From G963556115 sp963678205 (lineage in GTDB: Bacteria; Planctomycetota; SZUA-567): 64,000 nucleotides of DNA. The notes under the pieces are model-generated. The model was given only the letters and a program-made list of their open reading frames with translations, did not search any database and was not told where the DNA came from. Every line of letters begins with the position of its first letter. Position 1 is the first letter of the stretch. Below, piece by piece: positions 1 to 7,949 of the stretch. Made by a program: the position numbers and the translations under genes. Where the stretch lies: contig OY782760.1 of the NCBI GenBank assembly GCA_963678205.1, positions 806,001-870,000 on the forward strand. The letters are read 5' to 3'.

Positions 1-749
1 CAGCGTTTTCAGCAAATCAGGTGTGGTTTAATACGGGTTGGCATCGAGACGTATTTTTAGCTGAATTCAGGGATTTTTTGAGTAGAATGCCAGATTATAA
101 GCACCTTTCTGAACTTAATATTATTGCGGAAAACTCCAGAGTATTCGGGCAGGGTATATATGAATCAAAAATAGATGTCAAAAAAATAAACAGATCTGAG
201 GAATTGAAGCTTACTTGGGCTGCAAGATGGGAGCATGACAAAAATCCGGACGACCTGTATACACTCCTGGTTTTGTTGAAGAAAGAAGACCTTAAGTTTC
301 GAGTAAATATTATAGGGGAGTCTTTTAAGCGTGTCCCCCCTATCTTTGGTAAAATTTATGAAGAGTTTGAAGATTGTATTGACAGGTTTGGTTATCAACC
401 TAGTAAAGAAGAGTATTTTCATGCACTTGTTGAGTCAGATATTGTTATTAGTACTGCTATTCACGAATTCTTTGGAGTCAGTGTAATTGAAGGGTGTGCA
501 TGCGGCTGTATTCCAGTAGCTCCAAGGAGGCTGGCTTATCCTGAAGTTCTATGCGGAACAAATGAATTTTTATATGATATCACCGCAGAGGACCTTTGTC
601 GCAAAATTATAAAGTTGAATTCATTACGCTTTAGTAAGGAATGGGACGAATTAAAGGAAAAGTCCAAGGCGATTGCGAGTAGATATTATTGGGATAAAAT
701 TGCTGAAGAGATGGACTTGGCTCTTGAAGAGATGGTAAAAGGTATATAG
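1..749 (+). CDS. tRNA-queuosine alpha-mannosyltransferase-like glycosyltransferase (5' truncated)
   Basis: The reading frame is open to the left edge (first full codon at 3), so the gene starts outside the window; the GTG at 21 is internal. The visible part begins with a patch of the NQVWFNTGWHRDVFLAEF type, typical of the DUF3524 N-terminal domain. The Rossmann half of a GT-B glycosyltransferase follows, with the family hallmarks WAARWEHDKNP, a GESFKRVPPIF segment, and STAIHEFFGVSVIEG near the sugar-nucleotide site. This is the family of animal QTMAN/GTDC1, which adds mannose to queuosine in tRNA-Asp. Bacterial members exist, but their substrate is less certain, so tRNA modification is an inference. 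The stop lies 2 nt before folK, so the two are probably co-transcribed. Confidence 0.75.
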   Translation, partial: AFSANQVWFNTGWHRDVFLAEFRDFLSRMPDYKHLSELNIIAENSRVFGQGIYESKIDVKKINRSEELKLTWAARWEHDKNPDDLYTLLVLLKKEDLKFRVNIIGESFKRVPPIFGKIYEEFEDCIDRFGYQPSKEEYFHALVESDIVISTAIHEFFGVSVIEGCACGCIPVAPRRLAYPEVLCGTNEFLYDITAEDLCRKIIKLNSLRFSKEWDELKEKSKAIASRYYWDKIAEEMDLALEEMVKGI

Positions 750-751
750 TT

Positions 752-1219
752 ATGGTTGAGGTAGCGCTGGCAATTGGGTCTAATATTGGTGATAGAGAGT
801 ATTACCTTGATTCTGCAATTGCTCGACTCCAAAGTAAAGTAAATATTGATAAAGTCTCATCATGGTTTGAAAATGAAGCTGTGGGTGGGCCTACTGGGCA
901 AGGGGATTTTTTGAATGGGGCGATTTTGGGGAGTACTAAGCTGCCTCCTGAAAAACTTCTTGATTTTATCAAGGAAATAGAGATTGAACTCGGACGTGAT
1001 CTTAATGCTGAGCGTTGGAGTGCTAGAGTAATTGATATTGACATTATCTTTTATGGCAATGTCATTTTGAATTCGACAAGACTTATTATTCCCCATCCGT
1101 TAATGCATCAGAGAGATTTTGTGCTTATTCCTTTGAATGAAATCTGTTCGGATTTTATTCACCCTGTACTTGGGATTAGTATCACAGATTTATTAATTAA
1201 TTTTCAGAAGTCATTATAG
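752..1219 (+). CDS. folK: 2-amino-4-hydroxy-6-hydroxymethyldihydropteridine pyrophosphokinase (HPPK)
   Basis: This 155-aa protein has the usual length of a single-domain HPPK, which transfers pyrophosphate from ATP to 6-hydroxymethyl-dihydropterin in cytoplasmic folate synthesis. The N-terminal ALAIGSNIGDRE loop, the central RWSARVIDIDIIFYG signature (Asp pair binding the two magnesium ions) and the PHPLMHQRDFVLIPL motif are all present. The ATG at 752 follows the upstream stop by 2 nt with an AAAAGG sequence inside the preceding gene, suggesting translational coupling. No other folate gene is adjacent. A consensus promoter for zwf starts right after the folK stop, so the transcription unit probably ends here. 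Confidence 0.93.
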   Translation: MVEVALAIGSNIGDREYYLDSAIARLQSKVNIDKVSSWFENEAVGGPTGQGDFLNGAILGSTKLPPEKLLDFIKEIEIELGRDLNAERWSARVIDIDIIFYGNVILNSTRLIIPHPLMHQRDFVLIPLNEICSDFIHPVLGISITDLLINFQKSL

Positions 1220-1247
1220 TTGACAGCATTCTGTGGCAGATTATAAT
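1220..1247 (+). promoter_or_regulatory. Consensus sigma70 promoter upstream of zwf
   Basis: TTGACA at 1220-1225 and TATAAT at 1242-1247 are separated by 16 nt, and both hexamers match the consensus perfectly. Predicted transcription start is near 1254, giving a leader of about 33 nt to the zwf ATG at 1287, with an AAGGTGA ribosome-binding site. Confidence 0.8.
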
Positions 1248-1286
1248 TATATATTACTTAATATAATACAGATAAGGTGATTATTT

Positions 1287-2750
1287 ATGTTTGTTGAAGC
1301 CAGTCCGTCTGAGAGAGTGAAGAGAGTTAAAGGGGAAAAAAAAGTTGATCCTTATGATATTATAATTTTCGGTGCTTCCGGGGATCTTTGTCATCGAAAA
1401 ATCATGCCTGCTCTTTTTCACCTTTATTCGCTTGGGGAACTTGCTCAGGGTTCAAGGATAATAGGTTATGCGCGAAGAAATTACACTGATGTTGAGTTTC
1501 GCGATTCAATTTGTCAACGTCTAAAAGAGTTTTCTACTAGTTTTACTGACGAGTTATGGTCGGGTTTTTCAGAGATGTTGGATTATTTTTCTGGAGAGTA
1601 TGAGAGTGTAGAATCTTTTTTAAAATTTAAAGAATTTCTTGGTGCATCAAATTTTAATAAAGGCAGAATTTTCTATCTTGCGACTCCTCCTGCAGTATTT
1701 AGACCTGTAGTAGATTCTCTTCATTCAGCAGGGCTTCTTAGTGGTAATTTAACTGGGGAGAGAGCTAGAGTAATTATTGAAAAGCCCTTTGGTGTAAACC
1801 TTGAAACGGCATTTGAATTAAACAAATTTCTGCATAGTAAGCTTGATGAAAAGCAGATATACAGGATTGATCATTATCTGGGTAAGAATACGGTACAAAA
1901 TTTACTTTTTTTCAGATTTGCCAATGCAATATTTGAACCACTATGGAATAGGAATCAGATCTCACATGTAACTATTACTTCTACTGAATTTATTGGTGTT
2001 GAGGGGCGCGGTGGATTCTATGAAAGTGCTGGGGTAATAAGAGATTTCATTCAAAATCATCTACTCCAGCTTTTATCTCTTATTGCTATGGAGCAGCCGG
2101 TGAGGTTTAATGCGGAAGAGATACGCAACGAAAAGGTAAAGGTTCTACGTTCACTCAGACCGCTTGCTGAAGAAAATTATCCGGTTATTACGGGACAATA
2201 TACAGGCTATCGAGATAGTAAAGGTGTTGCTGGAGATTCAAGGATCCCAACATTTGCAGGGATTAGAGTAATGATTGATAATTGGCGCTGGCAGGGAGTG
2301 CCATTTTATATTGTTGCCGGCAAAGCTCTTGAGGCGCAAAAAACAGAATGTTGTATTCATTTTAAACGTGTGCCAACTTGTATTTTTGGGGATGAAAATG
2401 CTTGTGCAAATCTTAAACCAAATACTCTAACATTTGGGATTCAGCCGGAAGAGGAGATAAAGTTGGAGTTTGTGTGTAAGAACCCTGGCGATAAAGTAGA
2501 GGCTTCACCTGTAAGAATGGATTTTAATTATGAAAAATCATTTGATAGGAAACCTCTTACAGCTTATGAAAGGCTTATTCTTGATGTAATGAAGGGGGAT
2601 GCAACATTATTTGCTCGTGAGGATGAGACTGAGGCTGCATGGAAGTATATTACGCCACTGCTCGAGAAATTTCAGGGGGTGGAACCGGTATTTTACATTA
2701 AGGGATCAAAAGGACCGGATATTAGCAGTTTATATAATCATTTGTATTAG
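1287..2750 (+). CDS. zwf: Glucose-6-phosphate 1-dehydrogenase
   Basis: The enzyme oxidises glucose-6-phosphate to 6-phosphogluconolactone with NAD(P)+, opening the oxidative pentose phosphate pathway. At 487 aa it has the standard length. The coenzyme-binding fingerprint GASGDLCHRK starts at residue 29 and the substrate/active-site motif RIDHYLGK is at residues 193-200. A C-terminal G6PD domain with the usual IEKPFG (about 160-170) and GFYE motifs is intact. A charged extension of about 20 residues precedes the Rossmann fold; the first ATG is kept because it has an AAGGTGA site and a consensus promoter upstream. No 6-phosphogluconolactonase or gnd lies beside it. Confidence 0.96.
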   Translation: MFVEASPSERVKRVKGEKKVDPYDIIIFGASGDLCHRKIMPALFHLYSLGELAQGSRIIGYARRNYTDVEFRDSICQRLKEFSTSFTDELWSGFSEMLDYFSGEYESVESFLKFKEFLGASNFNKGRIFYLATPPAVFRPVVDSLHSAGLLSGNLTGERARVIIEKPFGVNLETAFELNKFLHSKLDEKQIYRIDHYLGKNTVQNLLFFRFANAIFEPLWNRNQISHVTITSTEFIGVEGRGGFYESAGVIRDFIQNHLLQLLSLIAMEQPVRFNAEEIRNEKVKVLRSLRPLAEENYPVITGQYTGYRDSKGVAGDSRIPTFAGIRVMIDNWRWQGVPFYIVAGKALEAQKTECCIHFKRVPTCIFGDENACANLKPNTLTFGIQPEEEIKLEFVCKNPGDKVEASPVRMDFNYEKSFDRKPLTAYERLILDVMKGDATLFAREDETEAAWKYITPLLEKFQGVEPVFYIKGSKGPDISSLYNHLY

Positions 2751-2863
2751 CCCTCGCTATGTAGGTTTATTGAGAATTATTTTGTAATTTAATTATTTAT
2801 AAATATAAACAGTGTTTGCTTATTTTTCTTTAATTTTAAGAAATGTTTAAGTTAGGAGTGGGG

Positions 2864-3727
2864 ATGTCAAGTGGGAGTAAAAATCAATTTATTAAATGGT
2901 TTGGGCCACTTCTTAGTGCGTTAAGAGAATTAGGTGATTCAGGAAAACCTAGGGAGGTCTCTAATAAAATAGCGAGCATGCTAAAACTTCCAGATGATAT
3001 TTTAGATGAGATTACATCAACAGGAGTTAATAGATTCCATAACCAGGTAGCTTTTGCTAGACAATATCTTGTGTGGGAAGGGTTGTTGGATTCATCAAGA
3101 AGAGGTACTTGGAAATTAACTGAAAAAGGAAAAAGGACAGAACTAACAGATAAGCAATCAAATGATATTTATAAAAAATGGTCTAAATTTCATCACAAAA
3201 ATAGAAAGAAGAAAGAGGGCACTTTAAATACTAATGACATAATAAGTGCAAATGAGGAAGTTCAGGAACAGCAATTGCAATTAATTGACATTTTAAGGAC
3301 TTTATCTCCTGAAGGTTTTGAAAAATTAATAAGAGAGTTATTGAGAGAATCAGGGTTTGAAAATGTTGAGGTAACCGGTAAAGGTGCTGATGATGGAATA
3401 GATGGATTTGGAACTATTGAAATTAATCCATTTGTGAGTTTTAAAGCTTTATTTCAATGTAAAAGATACAAAGATGGAAATAGTGTTTCAAGATCACAAG
3501 TTGGGGATTTTAGAAATGCTGTAATGGGGAGAGCGGAAAAAGGAATTATGATTACAACTTCAACCTTTAGTAATTCTGCTATTAAAGAAGCTAATAGAGA
3601 TGGAGTTCTGCAGATTGAACTAGTCGATGGAGAAAAATTGGTTGAAATGTTTGAGAAAGTTGAGCTTGGAGTGAAAAGAAAATTAGTTTATGAGGTTGAC
3701 TTGGCATATTTCCAAAGATATAACTAG
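2864..3727 (+). CDS. Mrr-type restriction endonuclease (orphan, type IV-like)
   Basis: A 287-aa protein with the Mrr layout: an N-terminal winged-helix domain (about residues 5-95), a charged linker, and a C-terminal PD-(D/E)xK nuclease fold beginning at SPEGFEKLIRELL. The catalytic core is visible as GADDGIDGFG (Asp180 in this numbering) and FQCKRYK (Gln198-x-Lys200). E. coli Mrr cuts DNA carrying foreign methylation, and no methyltransferase or specificity gene is adjacent, which fits a solitary type IV enzyme. I chose the ATG at 2864 over the one at 2843 because TAGGAG sits 5 nt before it and the family alignment starts there. The gene is AT-rich and flanked by unrelated genes, so horizontal acquisition is plausible but unproven. 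Confidence 0.82.
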   Translation: MSSGSKNQFIKWFGPLLSALRELGDSGKPREVSNKIASMLKLPDDILDEITSTGVNRFHNQVAFARQYLVWEGLLDSSRRGTWKLTEKGKRTELTDKQSNDIYKKWSKFHHKNRKKKEGTLNTNDIISANEEVQEQQLQLIDILRTLSPEGFEKLIRELLRESGFENVEVTGKGADDGIDGFGTIEINPFVSFKALFQCKRYKDGNSVSRSQVGDFRNAVMGRAEKGIMITTSTFSNSAIKEANRDGVLQIELVDGEKLVEMFEKVELGVKRKLVYEVDLAYFQRYN

Positions 3728-3846
3728 TTTGTTTATATTTTCCTTAGGCAAATTTTCAGTGTATAAGAAATAATTATGGATTTTGATTTTGTTAATAGGT
3801 GTGTGCACTTGTTATTTGCTGATATTGTTTAAAATTAGGAGTATTC

Positions 3847-4482
3847 ATGAGTGCAAATGTAATTGCAAAAATTGATAAACAGCTTGAAGAGCTTAATCCT
3901 GAATCACTGCGGTATCAGGTGCTTGTTTCACTTAGAAAGTTTCGCTCTTCTTGGGTTGAGCTTGGTAAATATCTCACTGATATTGCTTATGGTGGCGACT
4001 ATAAAGAGTGGGGGTATGAGGATTTTGAAGTATATTGCGCAAGTGAGCTCGGGCTTAAAAAGCCTACAGTCAAGAAACTTATGGTAAGTTATAACTATAT
4101 GAAAAGTTATGAGCCAGACAGACTACGCGATGATACTGTAAAGGAGAGAGGGTATGACGTACCTGATTATCAGACTATAGAGTTACTGAAAAAGGCACGT
4201 GAACGAGATGATATCGATGAAGACGAAAAGGAAGAACTTCATCGCATGGCTTTTGATACTGGTACAGATGAAGGAATCCTACGTAAAGAGATTCGAGATC
4301 GCATGCGTCCAGCTGATGAAGATGACATTGATAGGGCTAACTTTAATCGCAGGCGCGAGATAGAAGGGTTACTCCGTATTGCTCGTAATCTCAGACAGCG
4401 TCTTGCAGAAGCGAGAAGCGTGCCGGATGGAGTAAAATCGCGTATTGAAGAGGCTCTTCTCGAGCTGGAAGCGATTGATTGA
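3847..4482 (+). CDS. Conserved hypothetical protein, charged helical, possible HTH
   Basis: The 211-aa cytoplasmic protein has no signal peptide or membrane segment. Residues 20-90 contain a conserved-looking block (SLRKFRSSWVELGKYL, then a KEWGYEDFEVYC segment and ELGLKKPTVKKLMVSY) that reads like a helix-turn-helix or small helical domain. The rest is very rich in Asp, Glu, Lys and Arg and is probably helical or coiled. I recall similar unnamed proteins in PVC and deltaproteobacterial genomes but cannot name a function. A TTAGGAG site precedes the ATG. A stem-loop with a U-rich tail at 4586-4625 ends the transcript. Confidence 0.8.
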   Translation: MSANVIAKIDKQLEELNPESLRYQVLVSLRKFRSSWVELGKYLTDIAYGGDYKEWGYEDFEVYCASELGLKKPTVKKLMVSYNYMKSYEPDRLRDDTVKERGYDVPDYQTIELLKKARERDDIDEDEKEELHRMAFDTGTDEGILRKEIRDRMRPADEDDIDRANFNRRREIEGLLRIARNLRQRLAEARSVPDGVKSRIEEALLELEAID

Positions 4483-4853
4483 CCATTCAACAAGTGCAAC
4501 TTTACCCGGAATCTATAGAAAAACATGGTTTTTTATATAGTTTACTCTTGATTTTAAAGCGGATTTTGCGTTTAATAATATGACTAATCTACCGGAAGGG
4601 GATCTCTCTCTCGGTAGATTATTTTATCAAAGTATTCAAGATGTCAGTTTTACTTGTAGTGTAGATTATCTACCGCGGCCATACACTTAAAGCTTTGAAT
4701 ACTTGGAAGTAGAGAGAATTGGGTAACTTTTTTTACTATGATAACTCTATCTAAGTTATATGTTAGAAGATAGTTATGAAATTGCTTGCTCTGCTTTTAT
4801 TTGATTATTTTTGTTTTATTTATTATTAGAAATATTTAGGAGATTATACTCAA
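4483..4853 (+). other. Non-coding gap upstream of rpsD with nested inverted repeats
   Basis: No credible ORF is present. Besides the stem-loop at 4586-4625, a second inverted repeat pairs AAGTATTCAA (4630-4639) with TTGAATACTT (4695-4704). It encloses a small GTAGA/TCTAC hairpin at 4661-4673, and the alternative pairing AGTGTA (4659-4664) with TACACT (4682-4687) is mutually exclusive with part of it. The 9-mer GTAGATTAT occurs at 4614 and 4661. This may be a 5' regulatory leader of rpsD or simply an intergenic structure; I see no consensus promoter. Confidence 0.4.
4586..4625 (+). terminator. Stem-loop terminator after the 211-aa gene
   Basis: A perfect 9-bp stem, AATCTACCG (4586-4594) with CGGTAGATT (4612-4620), has a 17-nt loop and is followed by a U-rich ATTTTAT run. 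The loop is long for a simple terminator. Confidence 0.55.
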
Positions 4854-5456
4854 ATGGGGCGTTTTACAAAACCACGAGCAAAGGTATGCCGTAGACTAGG
4901 ACAAGTTGTTTTCAATAATGGTAATGTTGAAAAAGCTTATCTAAAACGTGAAACTATTGGATTTGGCCGCAGAAAACAGTCAGAGTACAGCATTCGTTTG
5001 ACTGAGAAACAGAAAATTATGCATTACTACGGTATGCGTGAAAAACAGATGCGTAAAATGTATGATAAGGCTCGTCGTATTAAAGGTGATACTGGTCGTA
5101 ACTTCCTTATGCTATGTGAAAAAAGACTTGATAATGCATTATTCTCTGGTGGCTTTGCCACTAGTCGTGCTCAAGCAAGACAGCTTATCTCTCACGGTAA
5201 CGTAACCTTAAATGGTAAAAAATGTGATATTGCTTCTGCATTCATTAATGTTGGTGATACTATCGGTATTAAAGATAAAGCAGGAATTCAGAAACTTGTT
5301 GATAGTGCTGTTGAAATTCGTTCTGGTTATAATACTCCAGAATGGCTTGCTGCAGATACAAAAATTCGTGAAATTCGTATCCTTCGTCTTCCAATTCGTG
5401 AAGATGTTATGTTACCTGTTAACGAACAGCTTGTTGTTGAATTTTATAGCCGTTAA
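4854..5456 (+). CDS. rpsD: 30S ribosomal protein uS4
   Basis: uS4 is a primary 16S rRNA-binding protein that nucleates the 30S 5' domain and, in several bacteria, represses its own translation. At 200 aa it has standard length. The N-terminal domain (MGRFTKPRAKVCRRLG) is followed by the S4 RNA-binding domain around residues 90-155 (KRLDNALFSGGFATSRAQAR, with a SHGNVTLNGKKCD segment). The gene stands alone, outside the usual rpsM-rpsK-rpsD-rpoA alpha operon. Only one Cys of the zinc-type N-terminal motif is visible, so this is a zinc-independent form. TTAGGAG precedes the ATG, and a strong terminator follows. Confidence 0.97.
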   Translation: MGRFTKPRAKVCRRLGQVVFNNGNVEKAYLKRETIGFGRRKQSEYSIRLTEKQKIMHYYGMREKQMRKMYDKARRIKGDTGRNFLMLCEKRLDNALFSGGFATSRAQARQLISHGNVTLNGKKCDIASAFINVGDTIGIKDKAGIQKLVDSAVEIRSGYNTPEWLAADTKIREIRILRLPIREDVMLPVNEQLVVEFYSR

Positions 5457-5478
5457 TAAGCTATTTTATGTAAGTATT

Positions 5479-5515
5479 AAAAGGTGTAAGAGCTTATTGC
5501 TCTTACACCTTTTTT
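5479..5515 (+). terminator. Strong terminator after rpsD, probably bidirectional
   Basis: A 15-nt arm (5479-5493) pairs perfectly with 5499-5513 around a TTATT loop and runs into six T. On the minus strand the same hairpin is followed by TTTTAAT, so it may also end the kinase transcript converging from 5581. Confidence 0.92.
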
Positions 5516-5580
5516 ATAAACAGTAATGCGATAAAATATGATGTAAAGTATGGGGTATAGAGTTTATTAGAAAATTTTTT

Positions 5581-7887
5581 TTAATCATTAAGAATACTTG
5601 CGATCAAATTTATTAATTCACTAGAACGATATGGTTTTGAAATAAAGGCGCAAAGATTCTTTTGTTTCATCATTTCGATATCTTCATCTTTAGTAAACCC
5701 TGAAGCTAATACGATTTTTGCATCTGGGTTAATCTCTTTTATACCATTAAAGCATTCTTTTCCATTCATTACAGGCATTATCATATCAAGAATAACTAAA
5801 TTAATTGAGTCTTTATACTGAATGTATTTTTCTAGACCAATCTTACCATTTTCCGCTAAAATTACAGAATATCCTGCATTTTTTAGTGTTGCTTCTACAG
5901 TGGTTCTCATAAGCTGCTCATCGTCTATTACTAAAATGGTTCCTTCACCTGTTTGATAAGTATTATCAATTGGAGTATTATTATTATTGGGCTCTTTAGT
6001 ATTTGGAAATAATAGAGAAAAGGTAGTATATCTTTGAAGTTGACTATGTATCATTATCGCACCATGGTGCTGAATTACACTGCCATAAACAGCAGATAGT
6101 CCTAATCCTGTTCCCTTACCATTTGTTTTAGTGGTAAAGAATGGCTCAAAAATTCTTTCTATATGTTCAGGAGCAATTCCACATCCAGTATCTGTTATTT
6201 CGATTTCAATGTATTTTCCTGGAGAGAGATCAAAATTGCTATTTAAACAGTATTTTTCATCAATAAAAAGATTTCTAGAGGAAAATGATAGAACTCCTCC
6301 TTCTGGCATTGCATGTGATGAATTTATGCCCAAGTTGATTAAGATATTTTGTAGTTGTGACGGATCACCAATTATTGCATCAGTATCAGCATTTAATGTA
6401 CACTTGATTGCAATTGATTTATCAATAGTTCGCTTTAATAGAGATACTGAATCATTTATAATCTTGTGAAGCTTTATTGCGGTAGAGCCAATCTTCTTTT
6501 TTCTGGCAAAAGCAAGCAATTGTTGAGTAAGTTCGGCGGCTCTATCCGAAGCATTAATAATTATGGAATATAATTCCTCAGCTTGGCTGCTGCCATCAAG
6601 ATAATTATGCAGTATTTCTGTAGCACCTATAATGCCACCTAGCATATTATTAAAGTCATGAGCAACACCACCAGCAAGCTGACCTACGGCTTGCATTTTA
6701 TCAGATTGTCTTAATTGAGATTCAAGCTTATAGCGCTCTGTAACGTCTCTGAAGACAAGTACAACACCAATAATATTTTGATTCTCATCGCGTATTGGAG
6801 CTGCACTGTCAGCAATGTTATACTCAATGTTTGTTTTAGATATAAGCAGTGTGTTGGTATCAATATTTACAATATCACCTGTATCTAAAATCCTAGTGAC
6901 TGGGCTTATGCACTGTTCACGAGTATAGCTATTAATAATATTAAAAACTTCAAGTAATGGTTTGTTAATTGCATCATCAAGAATCCACCCCGTTAATTTT
7001 AATGCAACTGGATTCATATGAATTATTTTGCCTAAGTTGTCAGTAGAAATAACAGCATCACCAATTGAGTTCAACGTGATTAAAAGGTTTTCCTCCGCTT
7101 GCTTTCTTTCAATTACTTCAGAGTTGAGTTGCGATATCTGTTCAATAATTGATATTCGCATCTTGTCAAAAGCGTTAGCTAGTCTGCCGACTTCATCATT
7201 TGTGTTAACATCAATAACTTGTTCAAGATTCCCGTTTGAAATTTTATCCGCGACATTTGTAAGATGTATAATTGGTTTTATAATTCTTGTTAAGGTTATT
7301 ATCAGTAAAAAAATGGTTATTATAGTGCTGAGAAACATTATAATTGCTAGGTTATTTCTGATTTCTTTTACATCTGAATATTTTAGATTTACTGGCATAA
7401 TATATGCTATGTGCCATTTCCATTCTGGAAAATACTTATAAATTGCCCAATATTTTTTCCCCATATAATTGAAATAACTATTACCTGAATTAATAGCTTC
7501 TGCCGCAAAGAATTTATTAGTAATTTTATAAAGAGTCTCAGCAATGTGACTATCTTTGGATAATAAAACTTTTCCTTCATTATTTATAATGGCGGGGTAA
7601 ATTTTTTGTGCGTTATCTTTGTAATAATTGTCCTTCAATCTGGATAGAGACAATTGTTGGAAATCAGCAATATAGAGATCCTCAATACCTGTTTTTGCCA
7701 ATCTTTTTTGGTAACTTTCAAGACGTGAAATTATCAGGTCTAATTTTTCAATATAACGCTCTTTTTGATCTTTGTCTGAAATAATACTTAATTTATAATC
7801 AATTACATATAATGCTGTAATTGAAGTAATAAAAAATAGTATGATTATAACAAATAAAATCTTATATGTTATCGAATTATTCCTCAT
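5581..7887 (-). CDS. Hybrid sensor histidine kinase with periplasmic sensor, HAMP, PAS and receiver domain
   Basis: A 768-aa membrane kinase. An N-terminal membrane segment (residues 8-28) and a second at about 179-202 bracket a periplasmic Cache-like sensor (about 35-175). HAMP (203-255), PAS (about 268-390), HisKA with phospho-acceptor His410 (GGVAHDFNN), a HATPase domain with the N box near GINSSHAMPEGG and the GKGTGLGLSAVYG box, and a C-terminal receiver with acceptor Asp701 (VILDMIMP) follow. The AHDFNN type H-box is usual for PAS-linked kinases that phosphorylate their own receiver. It lies 62 nt downstream of two periplasmic binding-protein genes on the same strand, which may feed it ligand information. 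No DNA-binding response regulator is nearby. Confidence 0.93.
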   Translation of the reverse strand: MRNNSITYKILFVIIILFFITSITALYVIDYKLSIISDKDQKERYIEKLDLIISRLESYQKRLAKTGIEDLYIADFQQLSLSRLKDNYYKDNAQKIYPAIINNEGKVLLSKDSHIAETLYKITNKFFAAEAINSGNSYFNYMGKKYWAIYKYFPEWKWHIAYIMPVNLKYSDVKEIRNNLAIIMFLSTIITIFLLIITLTRIIKPIIHLTNVADKISNGNLEQVIDVNTNDEVGRLANAFDKMRISIIEQISQLNSEVIERKQAEENLLITLNSIGDAVISTDNLGKIIHMNPVALKLTGWILDDAINKPLLEVFNIINSYTREQCISPVTRILDTGDIVNIDTNTLLISKTNIEYNIADSAAPIRDENQNIIGVVLVFRDVTERYKLESQLRQSDKMQAVGQLAGGVAHDFNNMLGGIIGATEILHNYLDGSSQAEELYSIIINASDRAAELTQQLLAFARKKKIGSTAIKLHKIINDSVSLLKRTIDKSIAIKCTLNADTDAIIGDPSQLQNILINLGINSSHAMPEGGVLSFSSRNLFIDEKYCLNSNFDLSPGKYIEIEITDTGCGIAPEHIERIFEPFFTTKTNGKGTGLGLSAVYGSVIQHHGAIMIHSQLQRYTTFSLLFPNTKEPNNNNTPIDNTYQTGEGTILVIDDEQLMRTTVEATLKNAGYSVILAENGKIGLEKYIQYKDSINLVILDMIMPVMNGKECFNGIKEINPDAKIVLASGFTKDEDIEMMKQKNLCAFISKPYRSSELINLIASILND

Positions 7888-7949
7888 TGTAATACCTTAA
7901 GTTATAGAGCATTTACTTTGTTTAAAATAAAAAGTAGATTATATAAGAA

